This document shows, piece after piece, positions 1 through 12,090 of a DNA stretch of 64,000 nt; positions within the stretch are counted from its first letter, which is position 1; every line of letters starts with the position of its first letter. The notes below the pieces were generated by a model. That model searched no databases and was not told the origin of the DNA. It was given only the letters and a program-made list of their open reading frames with translations. The stretch spans positions 1,775,501 to 1,839,500 of the forward strand of contig SEMN01000018.1 of the NCBI GenBank assembly GCA_005408345.1, read 5' to 3'. The stretch is from Macquaria australasica (Eukaryota > Chordata > Actinopteri > Centrarchiformes > Percichthyidae). A program made the position numbers and the translations under genes.

Positions 1-3000
1 CTGATTTGACATAACATGTTGAGATGACAGATGTATCCTGGCAACTGAGGCGCCAGGTCAGTCCAGGTCCTGTTGCAGGTATTTTCTTTGTGTCTAGGTG
101 TCTGACAGTTACTTACCAAAGGCACAAGCATGTGCAAAACAGCTTGTTTCCTAAAAGCTGACACTGACAAGACAGGTACACAGAGAAAAGAAAGACCTGA
201 ATCCAATAGTCCCCTACATAAATAAAGGCCATGATAGTGTAGCAGTGTTACAAAGGGGAAAATTGTGTAGTTATGAATTAGGCCTTTTGTATGTAAGAAG
301 TCTTGATGAGGCTATGTACATTTAGAGATTCCTCATTTCTACATTATCAGAAAAATACAGGATGATTCTGGGGATGATTTTGAACTATCTAGGACTAAAT
401 TAGAACAATTGCTTGCATAATTCTGCACAAAACAGGCTCAAATTGGCTCAAATTGCAATTTTTATGTTATTTGAAGTGATGCTAACAAAACTTAGGAACA
501 ACTTGCTGTTGGGAAACCTATACTGGCATAGCATGTTTTTTAGCTGCCTTAATAAAAGGAGTTTAATTTTAGTTGCAGTTATTGTCATTTTTTTAAATGA
601 AAAAACAAATAGCTGAGCCAGCGTACCAAGGCAGGCTCAAAGTAGAAATTAAAGACTTGTTGGAGGTAATATGTTTGAACCACTGTTCCAAAAATATGTG
701 CAAAAAACAGAACTATAGAAGCAGCTACATGACATACACAAGCAGCAGTAGGATATTTAACAAGATTGCACAACTCACAACGATAATTTAGTGTTTTGAA
801 AAGAGCACTTGCTTGCAAATGGTAAAAGCTTACTGTGTTTTTATTACATGACCTAAGACAGAATCAAAGTGTGAAGGCTTGTAACATACCCCCTTTCACT
901 GCCAAACTTTCTGAACCCCCTGCCCCTTAAGAAATAACCTTCTTTTCAAGCTGTGATTACCTCATTTCCAGCTCTCTTTGTTCTTACACAGCACAACCAC
1001 ATGATCTTATTTCTGGTAACTAAAATGACAGGTTCAGCTAACTATGTTGAGATGAAAATTCTGAAATAGCATCTTGGGAGAGCTCTGGAAAACAATATCT
1101 TCTCTTTTACATGGAGTTGCAAACCACTTCCTTGCACAAGAGAGTTTTGAGTAAGCAACAAGGTCTGTTGTGCGTGAAAAAAAAGTGTATTTTTCTCTCA
1201 CTATACACCACACACTGTAATTGAGGTTGGTGTAAAAACAGACCTCAATTTCATCATGCCAACGGTAAGCCTCCTGCATGGCTTTGCCAGTCATTACCAT
1301 CTGCTTTATCTAGGATTTTATTCCTTACTTCTTTTGTCCTATCTCCCTCTATTCAAGTCTGAGTGTGTAAAACTCTCTTCAATCCATTAAAATGAACAAA
1401 GCTGGTAGAGCAATCTTCATGCCTAGCAGTAGGGTTTCTGGATTGGGACCTCACAGAGACAATGATATATGTTTTGTTTGCACCTTTAACCCACCACTCA
1501 ACACCCCTCATGCTCCATTCAACAGACTCCTTCTCTTCTATGTTTTAGCAACGTCTTTGCCTCGGCCCTTTCGCTTTTCCTAAAATCTCTTCCTTTGAAT
1601 TATAGACCGGGTCTTATTTTTTCCCCCCTTCCATTCCATGGAAGTGGTGGGGAGGAATTATTGCTTGTTTAAATATAAACTAAAGTGCTGGCCCCTGCGT
1701 GGCATGAGGTTCCAGTAGCTGCTGGCTGACCACAGAGGAAACAGAGTGCTGCTGTTCTAGCGTGCTCCGTCTCTGTCAGAGGAAAGTTCAAAGGGAATCC
1801 AGACTGAACGTGCAGAGGCCAAAGCTTCCTTTTCCCCCTCATGGTTTCCGCACCTTCTAGAGTTGGAATATTTAAGACAAATCCGGTCTCTTGTTCCATC
1901 ATACAGTTAGTGACAGACATTTGAACACCACAATAGTTTCATTCTACTGCAAAATAATGAGTTTTATATTCCAAAACATCCAGTTTTGTGGGGTGTTGAA
2001 CTGAAATAATTTCAGAAAATGTCATGTATTTTTAAAGCTATTACAGGATAAAATGATATAATGTAATGTAGTTAGCGAGTATGGATAGCTTTTAAGTACC
2101 AAAAGGTGACACTGATTTCTGGACAGACAGTGTTTAGACAACATTTAACTTTTAACTAAGTTTAAAGTAGGGTATCAAGAAAACTAAGTATTGTTTTGGT
2201 ATCGTTTGGCACCTGGAAGTTGCTCAGTGTCTTCCTGGATACATATTTTTCATATATGTTTGCAATGTATCTGCCTAATATTGTCATTCTGTTTCTCCAT
2301 AGTCTAATTTTATCTTTTCTGTTTGTTCCGTGAATATGAAATCCATTGCATGTCTGTCCATCCTGGAAGAGAGATCCCTCCTCTGTTGCTCTCAACAAGG
2401 TGTCTGCCTTTATCTTTCACGTTAAAGTTTTTTTAGGGGAGTGTTTCTTTATCCAAATCGAGGGTCTCAGGATAGAGGGTGTTGTATGTTGTACAAATTA
2501 TAAAACCCTTTGAGGATAATTTGTGATTATGGGCTAAAATTGACTCGATTTTACTTGGCTTGACGGTACTGAAGCTCGGGTGTCACATCAACACTAGTAT
2601 CCAGACATTTCAAACAATAACCAACTGAATGATTAAGATGATTAATATGTAAAATGTCAACAAAACATTACCAAAGAATGTACACAGTAGGCCAACCTAT
2701 GAAGACTTTACTGTAGAACTCCAGTGAAAATGGATCACTGGAGTACACTTTCCTCTGCTTCAGGGATTTTGGAATCGAGTAACTCCTTGTAATAGTGTCT
2801 TACTGAATTAATCCATCTCCATTAGATAAAGCAAGGCCTTGCTTGTGGCTCCGACATCACAATTTACTGCAGTCTATTGATGGTAAATATACAGTACAAT
2901 TCATCCCTAACATGACAAAGATCATTACTGGAGATTGACTGAACAACCTTCTTCTCAGTAACTTAGCGGTCTGCAATAATTCAACTGAATGTATTGACTC

Positions 3001-5317
3001 TACCACGGGGAGCTAGTACATGTAATGATCGACTTTTCACTTTTAACATGTCTGTATTTTGAGAAATACAGCTTTGATACTCAGAATGGCACTCAGTATG
3101 TTTTCAGCATGTCAATGAATCCTATGTCAGTTACTTCTGCTATCAACAATTGGGTTTTAAGGGTGAAGGAAGAATGCAATAATTATGTGTATGAGGAATA
3201 AAATAACAAACAAGCTTTTGTTACAGAATAAATACCAAATAAGTGCCATCAGTGACCTCGGTTGCCTATTTGTGCTTGTCAGATTTCACAGCACCACAGG
3301 CCATTAGGGATTAATGAGGAATGGAGCTGTTTACTTAAAGCAAGTGAACAGAACTAAAACGTGACAGGTTAAAACATGGCAGTCGTCTCTTCAGTTCATC
3401 TCCGGGCTTTTGTCAGTGAAGGGAGCAGGGGCGTGTGTGTGGTCTAAAGACCAGGACAAAAAAAAGCAAGAAGGTGAAGGAGAATGAGGAATGGGAAGAG
3501 GATGGATCAAGACAAAGATGGCTAGAAGTACACAGGCACAGAAGTCTTTTCTAACATTGACATTTTTTACGGTAGTTATGCAAGCATTTCTTGGAGACAG
3601 AACTGCTCTATCTCACAGATTAAGTTTAAATTCAAAGGATGGCCAAACAACTGTAGCTTTTCTGGTAAGGTAATGTCCTCCTAGCTTATTTGGCTTTTGA
3701 CCTCTGAATCACTGCCTACATTTTCAGTTTGTTCAGCAATTCAACTGGGTCTTACTTGTAGATGGTTGTAAAGACAGCTGACCAATCAGAGCTTTGTAGG
3801 CAGGAATAAGCATGAGGATGTCTTCTTCCTACAGAGCTAGCTAGTTAGCTAGCTATATCAATGAAATATAGTGACATAATGTTAGAGTAAAGTATGGATG
3901 GGACTGATGCAGCTGTACAAGTTGTTGTAAATTGACTTACAGAAATAACAACTTTTGAAATGGCATATGTCTCAGATCGTTTGGAAAAACATTAAAGTTA
4001 ACTGCTCCGCTGTTCTGTGTCAACTGAAAATGAGATAAGCAAGATGGATAGTCACTCACGACTGATTGGTTAAGGCAAAACAGAATAAAATAATCCCCCT
4101 CCTCCCAACAAGAAATCAGTTAACAAGAACACAATGTCAGGCTGAATGAAGTGAAACAAAATGGTTGCTTGAGTCTTGTGCTCTCCACTGGTCTTTAGCA
4201 AAGCTGGTGATGTACTGAATTAGTTTAGGCTTATGCTATGCACACACCCTAAATTTTATTGGAGAAGTATCTGCCAAAAGTCTAAAAGGTGAATGGAACG
4301 AGTGATTATAATCTATGTTACAGGCAAACACAAGTGAAGGGGACAAAATAACAGGAGAGGGCAGAAAGAAGGAGTGGTTGTGTTTTGCTGCCAGGAATAT
4401 CATTCCTAAATAACATGGTTATCTTTGTGAAGTGGGGTACTGTAAAAACACATAAAAGGGGATATTACTTTTGAACTACTGTATGTGATGATAAAATGCG
4501 AACAGAAAATGACACAGACAGACAGCAGCGTGGCAATTTTCTGTAGAAAAAGCACTTCTATCTCTTAATTCCTACTTTCATTTCAGGGGCTTGAATGAAT
4601 CCCCCCGAGGGTCAGAGGACCTCTTTGTGAATGTGTAACCACTTATTTTCTCCATCTCAGTCTCAAGCAACACCATCAGTGACATTGAGACACCTCGTCT
4701 GTCGGACTCGTCTGACTGTATCTATAGGTACAGTACAGGTTCAGAGGGAATATGGTTTTATAAAGAACATAATAGTTTGAACGTTTAAAAATGGAAACAA
4801 CACTAGCCCCAGAAAATGAGAAAATCACAGAGTTTGAAATCATTTGAAGTAAATATATGTTGATGTGTTGTGTACTATCTAAAGTTTTAGAACTATTTCA
4901 GGGTCTATTACAGAAAATCCCCATTTTAATGCTTGAAGGGAAACATATTGTTGTAGTTTTGGCAACTATACCTTTGTGGACATTTTGTTTTGTCTGTGTA
5001 TAAGAGTATGAGCTGTTCTGGTTTGTGTGTGTCTTCATAACTAAAATGAGTGATAGTACAGGTGCCAGATGTTCCAAAGTGCTTAAACATAATTTCTCCC
5101 CAACGAGGCTTAAAACCTCGGGTACACTTAAGCAGAAATGGATGATTGCAAATTAAGACACCGTGTTATGTAACAAGCAAATTATTTTAATTGTGCTTGC
5201 ATGGGGAGGCATTGCTTACTGCCATGTGAACTCCCTGAAGTTGGAGATAGAGGCAGAGAAAAGCTAATGACAGCCAGGCGCTCAACTACTCACAGTGCAC
5301 ATTGATACTGTACGTAC
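1..5317 (-). other. pdgfc: pdgfc intron 3 (partial)
   Basis: No exon with PDGF-C linker or cystine-knot motifs is found on the minus strand here. The intron begins with GTACGT at 5317 and runs off the left edge. Besides one dispersed repeat copy near 3.8-4.2 kb, I see ordinary AT-rich intronic DNA with no other gene. Confidence 0.75.
3778..4155 (+). repeat. dispersed repeat family 1, copy A
   Basis: Shares ordered blocks with 22517-22904 in the same orientation: CTGACCAATCAGAGCT, TCTTCCTACA then AGCTAGTTAGCTA, AGTTGTTGT, TCACTC then GACTGATTGGTTA, and ACACAATGTCAGGCTGAATG at the end. CCAATCAG near one end and CTGATTGG further in are inverted with respect to each other, as in small non-autonomous DNA elements. 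The family name is not known to me. Confidence 0.75.
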
Positions 5318-5498
5318 CACAGGCAGAAGGGAGTAGCGGATGCAGAATCCCGGCTCAGAGGGGAAGTACTCATCGGAGATGAAGCGGATCCTGATCTGAC
5401 TGCCTTTGGAAGTATGACTAGCTGGTACCGACTGTGACCCACACCAACGACCCAGGATGGTCTTCTCATTCGGTTCCTCTATCTCCACAAAGTCGTAC
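5318..5498 (-). CDS. pdgfc: pdgfc coding exon 3: second half of CUB domain
   Basis: 181-nt exon with acceptor CTACCAG|GTACG (first base 5498) and donor CCTGTG|GTACGT (last base 5318, phase 0). It completes Lys102 and encodes residues 103-162: YDFVEIEEP, TILGRWCG (Cys121), SKGSQIRIRF and SDEYFPSEPGFC (Cys154). The end, IRYSLLPV, differs most from mammalian PDGF-C, so the donor choice is slightly less certain than the rest. The next exon (linker) is not found in the remaining 5.3 kb to the left. Confidence 0.93.
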
Positions 5499-8400
5499 CT
5501 GGTAGAGTGAGACAGAGAAAGCGCAGAAACTGATTATTTTAGTCTCTGAGACATCACCGCTTCTTTGCCCAAGTTATACCACAACTTACAGTATATTGGC
5601 TTTGTTTGAGCTTTCATGTGGTAGATTTAGACCTCTGCACATGCACATTAGTTGACTTTAATTGTATTTTGGCTTGTTGTATGTTTGCCATTGTGCTGTC
5701 TCCTCAGCCCTGCCATGGCCTTCTGAAGCTGAGATTGTTAACATCAATAAAGCTGCCCAGGGAAATAAAGGTTTAACCTCATTTGAAAAAACGAAAAGAA
5801 ATATCTTTAACAGCAGGTTACAATATTTCAGCGATGACAGATGAGATTTGTTTCTGTTATTTACTGCCTGAATTAAATTAGAATAAAAATGAACTGGATA
5901 TTGCCAGTGTATTGAGGGCAACTCTCAGGTTAGTCGACAGTGCAGCATAAGCTGTTCTTACTATTTAGCGGTTATGGCTGCTGATGCAGCATTTTGACAG
6001 GCCTATTACACTGATGCGACATGTTGTCATTGAAATATACTTTTTAATTAAACCTTGAGCTCGTTATGCTGTACTGTGCTGTATGTTGACTGTGGGAGAG
6101 CTGCAGGCCTCTTTACTTGGACTCCAAAACAAACTCTCAGTTGTTGAAAACTCACTTTGTAAATCATTAAATTTACATGATTGCTGTTTTGTGCTGGATG
6201 GACTACCAGGTTTGGATATCAGTGTGAACAAAAAATACAGTAGCTCTATGGGGATATTCTGCAAAATAATTGTACAATTATGTGTTTTTATCTTTTAACC
6301 ATTATCATATTGAGTATTCAGAATTGTATTTCAATTTTCACTGTCAGCAACTCATTCGGTACCCACAGAAATAACCTATGTAATTGGACTGCAGCAGAGT
6401 TTAAATTACACAGTATTCTTCTGGCTATAAACATAACAATCACTGAGAACTGCAGAAGCTATTGGTGGCTGAAAAACAAATATTGTATATGAAAAAATCT
6501 TGTGCATTTATGAAATAATATTTAGTTTTAACATGATGGGTTTAACGGGTTTCAAGGATTTAGTGTAATGGATTTCACTAAATAAAATGATAATATTAAT
6601 TTAAATTGAGTAAATAAAAGCACCATTTTGCTTCTTGTGGGGATCAAACTTTGCGACCCTGTAATTACATGACAGTCTCTCTCTCTGCTGGCCACCCTGC
6701 CAACCCATAATACCAGTAAACATTATGAAGTGCAGAAGCATATGGCCAAGCTCCAGACTCCTTTGGTGTGCCAAGGCTAACATCGACCAACCACAGCACT
6801 TAAGACACGCAGTTCAGGAGTTCAGCCTTTAGCATTTATACCTGTGTGTGTGTAACCAGTGGCTGCACTGCATTCAATACAGCCTTGTTTCACTGACTCT
6901 TCACAGTCTGGGATTAATCACTTTGCCATTTGCGTCAACAGGCACGCTAACCTCTCATTCAGTGCTGCCAATTCGGATATTTGGATTTCAAGGACATTGT
7001 TTACATTTTGCGCAGGCTTGACAGATTCAGTTCAAGCTGGTTCCAATAAAACAACATGGAGGGACATGAGCAAGACTAAAAATGGATTTTCTGTGATGTT
7101 AAATAAACCGAAGGGGAGGGGGGTCGATAAATTTACTGACTCTGCTGCCTTTGATTTGGAAAGTTATACAGGAAGTTTGTAATTTGCACAAGCAAACGTA
7201 TTGGGAAAGGTAAAACTGAAACTGTTCTTTTGCAAAACCACACATTCACAGTTTAAATGTACAAATGTTAGACAACTGCATGAACTGTAAAACATTCATT
7301 GATATAAATGCAAACCAGACTGGCATGAAATGGTTTTGGAAAAGGATGAAGTATCAGTTTAGCTTCTCTCTGCCTTCTCGATGCAGGTCAATGAAGAGAG
7401 AAGCTTTCCTCTCTAAAAATCAGCCCTCAGACAGCTCCAGAGCTTTGACAGATGGCTCATCAATAATGCAGGACGCCCTGATCATTACACATCACCATGT
7501 GTTCAGAATCACCATGTCGAACAGCGGTTTCTCAGATTTACAAATGCACTGACATACATACCAAACTGTACGTACAGTCACAGTGAGCAGGATCGGAACA
7601 ACAAAGGAATCTTATATACAGTACTACCAGATAGGATTACCTTCCTGCACATTGCAAGGAGGCTGTGTTTAATATTCACAAAGCTTTCTCCTAAGTAGTT
7701 TTTTTCCTTGTACATTATTAATAGATACAATATCTACCACTGAAATGATGCAGATTAGCAACACGATCACTGTTTTTTTAGTCCTCTCCTTTCAGACTAA
7801 ATACTGAGAGCATAAATGCCTTTCTGAGAACAGTCCTGGCTGTCTGTGAGCCGTCAAGCACGACTCTGCTGCCATGCCAACCAGCAGCAAGACCAATCCC
7901 TCTCCAATATGCCTCTCCTCCAGTGGATTTGGTAAGAATGCTTTTCATCGTGCCACAGACAAACAGAATAGCAGATGAGCATCTCCACTACACAGCCGCC
8001 CTCTCATCTTAGCAAAGACTCCTCGCTCCAGGCTTGCTACCAGAGCCGAACATATCTCCCACTGTTGTTTGTTTTATCCCCTGCCATTGCTGTGACTCAC
8101 TGGACAGGAGATTACAGTCTTGTTTACTTGCATCACATTGTGCAGTGACACAAGGGTAAGAGCAGCGTATCAGTAACATTGTTTATGAATGTTTTTTGCT
8201 GTAACACCACTGGAATTAAGGTCTAAGGGCAGATTTTGTGAATACATTTGTAAACACACATGAAAGATAAATGGGGCAGAGAGAGAGAGAGAGTGTGTGT
8301 GTGTGTGTGTGTGTTTGGGAGAAAAAGAAGCAGAGAGGGTGAGAGAAAAGACAAGTAGACTTGTGAATGTGTGTCTGTTTCTGCTTGTGATTGCATGCTG

Positions 8401-10100
8401 CATTCATCTGTCTGCCAACCCTGCCAAGAGTGTGTGTCTTGGGATCCGATCAAAACCTGTTCGGCCTCGGTGAGGGGGGGCGGTAGAGCGGTAGACTTGG
8501 CGATGATTTGCATGACCCTGGAAAAGGATGTTGTTATTGTCTCTTGCCCCTCTCCCTGAGGACGCTGACTAGTGCAGTCTTGTAAAGACAGGACGGCACA
8601 AAAGTTGTCAATCTGCACCCTGCCCCACTGTGGAACTTTCCCTCACGGGGTTTCAACAGCAACACTAACCTCATTTGTCAACGTGCACCCGGCCCAGCAC
8701 AGAGGTGTCCTGGGGGGCTCGAATTACCTGCACTCACATACTGTTTCTTCACTTTTTTCTGATAAGCAGCAGCCAAAGACAGGATGCAGGGAGTACAATG
8801 TGGAACAGAGGCATGCATTCTGGATGGGAGCACATTAGACAATTAAATCAGCTGCAAACCCATCTTAAACCAGACTCTGGAAAAAAAAATCTGTGTCAGA
8901 ATCACAAACACCTCATTGATCAATGAAGTTAAATGCCCAGGAACTGTCACTGGATCAGAAGCATATTGATTCATGGCCACATCTTCTTTTAATTTCCTGA
9001 TATGTACAGTTAATTTCTCAAAAGATACAGGTTCATCTAGTGCTGCTCAACACGTTGTTCAACATCTAAACCTCGTCAGAGAACTGTCATTCAGCTTGTC
9101 ATCCATTAGAGGGCTCTCCAGGAATGACTAGCGAGGTCACCCTCCCCCAGCTCTTCTCCACCTTCCACTGATTTGCCTCCTCCATACTAACCAGTCAGTT
9201 GTGATATATTGACAGCAGGGCACTGAGCATAATGCACAGAGGGTAAATTGATCGTTGGGGCTTGGGATCCCTGTTTAAATTGAATGGCAACACAGGCAAA
9301 CCCAGACAGTAATTGAAAGTGGGCTCCTCAATAAAGCAGAGGATACACTGTACGTATATGTGTGCATTTGTGTTTACGTGTTGCCAGTCAGAGGGTGAGG
9401 CGCGTGTCTTTCGAACAATCACGTAAGCAGCTAAAAATATCGACTACATCAAGTAAAATATGCTGGTCTGAGCCACGTTATCATGGTGTCTTGGGTGAAA
9501 CAAATCACTCTGCTGCTGGGTTTTCAATATTCACGAGCTGCCACGGCAGACCAAAGGCAATTTCACAAATGGCCACATTCTGGCTCTAAATCTTTAAAGA
9601 TGGACTACAACACAGGCAGGACACGTCTTTACCCCAGCACACGTATCTGGCATGCCAACTGGGGAAGCCCCCATTTGACGAGAGCTGGCCAAGCAAGCAG
9701 AGGAAACTCTTAATGACAAACTGTGCACTGCTACATCTAACTGCTAAAGGAGGTTATCCTTCTCATCAAGTGTAACGGATCACATTTTCAGACAATAAAA
9801 GCTACTTTGTCTTATCTTTCAAAATTAAATTTATAAACCATTTAAAGAATATGCTGAGTTTATATAACTCAGAAATGCTTTGTTAAAAATATAAAGATAT
9901 AAATCAAAAACAAGTCTACTGCTATCAATCAGGATGTTAGCATAGTTTGTTAGCATAGAGCAACACTGATAAGATGACCAGCAGGCCATTGTCCCCCAAA
10001 ACTGAGTGTATTCTTCCTTTATTAGGCAAAAAAATAGTATTTTGATCTGCTTGTATTCATACTGAGATACTGCTGCAAATCTACAACTGTATGTTCTTAC
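5499..10100 (-). other. pdgfc: pdgfc intron 2
   Basis: 4,602-nt GT-AG intron between the two CUB exons, phase 2. It contains the AG/GT microsatellite at 8278-8315 and otherwise unremarkable unique-looking sequence. Short open frames here show no recognisable protein motif. Confidence 0.85.
8278..8315. repeat. compound AG/GT microsatellite
   Basis: Eight AG units followed by about eleven GT units in pdgfc intron 2. Confidence 0.95.
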
Positions 10101-10293
10101 TTGCATATGCCATCTTCAGGGTCCTCCAGACCAAACCTCTCATCAAAGGTGAGCTGGATCCTCATGTTACTGGTCGCCACTAGTCTCCAGACCAACATGG
10201 TATTCCTGGGATAAGTGTGTGGGAAGTCTGGGCTGTGGAGCATTCCCTCTCCAGACACTGTTATGATCTTCTCCTGATGGGAATCTTGCACTC
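10101..10293 (-). CDS. pdgfc: pdgfc coding exon 2: first half of CUB domain
   Basis: 193-nt exon bounded by acceptor TTTTAG|GAGTG (first base 10293) and donor GCAA|GTAAGA (last base 10101). It completes Gly38, encodes 39-101 and the first two bases of Lys102. Visible family motifs are HSPDFPHTYPRNT, LVWRLVA, and QLTFDERFGLEDPED followed by Cys101. These match the beta-strand core of the PDGF-C CUB domain. Joining to exons 1 and 3 keeps the frame without any adjustment, which strongly supports the boundaries. Confidence 0.95.
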
Positions 10294-11730
10294 CTAAAAC
10301 AGAATACAGAATGTTTTGTGTTTTGTGCTTTGCATATATATGTAGCCGTTTGACTGGTTCAGATTAAATCGTTAGCCATGTCTATTAAACCCATATTCAT
10401 TATTTCACTGACGAGGGCTTGGTTTGGAGAAGACACTAAGCTTATGATTTGAAACATAAAGATGTCAAGCACCTTGCAAAGAGGTACTATGCAATATGAA
10501 ATATTGATCAAGTGTCCAATATAAAAGGTGAGACTTTAAAGAAGGAACACCAGATTGACACTCTCTTAATGCTTTATTCAGCCTTAGACAGTCTTGTCTG
10601 GGAAGCCCTGACATATCTGGCGCCTACTCAAACATGTTACTTACCTACCTGTTACATTAAACAAATGATTATACAGGCAAATTATTAAATAATTGGCCAC
10701 CTTCGTCGTTTCATTGGGGTTTGTCTCTAACCTAACTTAACTGACCTTTACATATATAAGAAACATACTGTACACACAAACACATGCAAGAAAATATACA
10801 CACAAAAACTTTAAATTGATCTATATCTGTTAATTAGTAAAGCTTCTACACAATTCTAAAGAAATAATCTAAGTAAAGTTAAGGATATTTGTCAGTATTG
10901 ATACACAGTCTTAGATCTTATGAAAAGAAACCTCGACCTGCAGCTGAGTCACACTCAGGGCTTTGCTCTGATAAACACAAGAGGTTGAGGGGTAAATATG
11001 CGGTGAGTAAAGGCAGGACTGAAATGACAGCTTAAAGAAGGGTGAAAAAGGACAGCAACAAATCAAACAGGGGAAGCTGAATAGCGAGAATGCCCAAAAA
11101 TCAGCTGACAGATTGAGCTGACAGCATGGGAAATATGAACACCGGAATTATTCTTCCAGAATAAACTAAGCTAAACTGAAAAAGTTTAAAATCTTAAACT
11201 TGTATATTACCTTATTATTTCAATGTGTCTTATGTTTAATTGTGTGCTGTTATCATAACTCCACAAATCTAAAACAGTAGCTCAGTGTAGAGTACTTCAA
11301 AGGGAACAGTTGATGGGTTTCACCAGGCTCCTCTCATGAGTACATTAAGGCCCACTGGGACCAGTGGCGGCAGGATTTAATCATAGTGAGGAAGCTTGTC
11401 ACTCAGTCCCCCGGGGCTCCATCCGGCCCCCGTCACCTTCAGGAGAAAAATTGCCAGGATACTTCCACCTGAGCCTCACAACACCCTGAGGCCATGCTGA
11501 TTACAGGACTGTTTTCAATTCACCAGGTCAAAATAATAGATCAAATGTAAGTACACAAGAAGAAAGATATTACCATTTTATGTTTTAAGCAATCATAATT
11601 AATACTAAGTAGCATCAATGTATAATTTTCAAAATAGCTTATAATCTCTTAGAACAATCACCTTCATCACCATTGCAACATAGTCTGAAATACTAGACAA
11701 TTACAACACAAATACTGTTTTCAATACAAT

Positions 11731-12090
11731 GGTTAGCTTAGCTTAGCACAAGCACTGAGCATAGGAGGAAAGAGATAGTCTTCATCATAAGTGAAAAATT
11801 ATGCCTTTCAGCAACTAGCTACTTCAGCAACTTCAGCTAGCACGCTAGTAACCAGTTGGGTTCGTTTTTTTCCACAGTTATAAAAGTAAGTGAAAACGAT
11901 CAAATTCACAGTAAGTGCAGAACTGCTAACTTCTATTGGTGAAGAAATTGCTTTAATATGTAAGGTAAGTGCTCAAAATGTCTCGATTTCGAGTGTTTAA
12001 GACAGCTTTCCAGTTGGTGGAATGCACTTTTGGTGAAGCTAGGCTAGCTGTTTTCCCCGACCTCCAACCTTTGTGCTAAGCTAGGCTAAA
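11731..12090. repeat. inverted pair of TTAGCTTAGCTTAGCA-type repeat fragments
   Basis: 11731-11778 reads GGTTAGCTTAGCTTAGCACA followed by a GGAGGAAA-type segment. 12038-12090 is its degenerate reverse complement (TAGCTGTTTTCCCC, then TTTGTGCTAAGCTAGGCTAA). The motif is a widespread teleost repeat end. The 260-bp middle is AT-rich. This may be one decayed element with inverted termini or two fragments. Confidence 0.5.

Noticed and set aside
1..5317. Search for the next pdgfc exon (linker or cystine-knot domain)
   Set aside because: None of the minus-strand frames here shows the expected motifs, so the exon must be outside the window.
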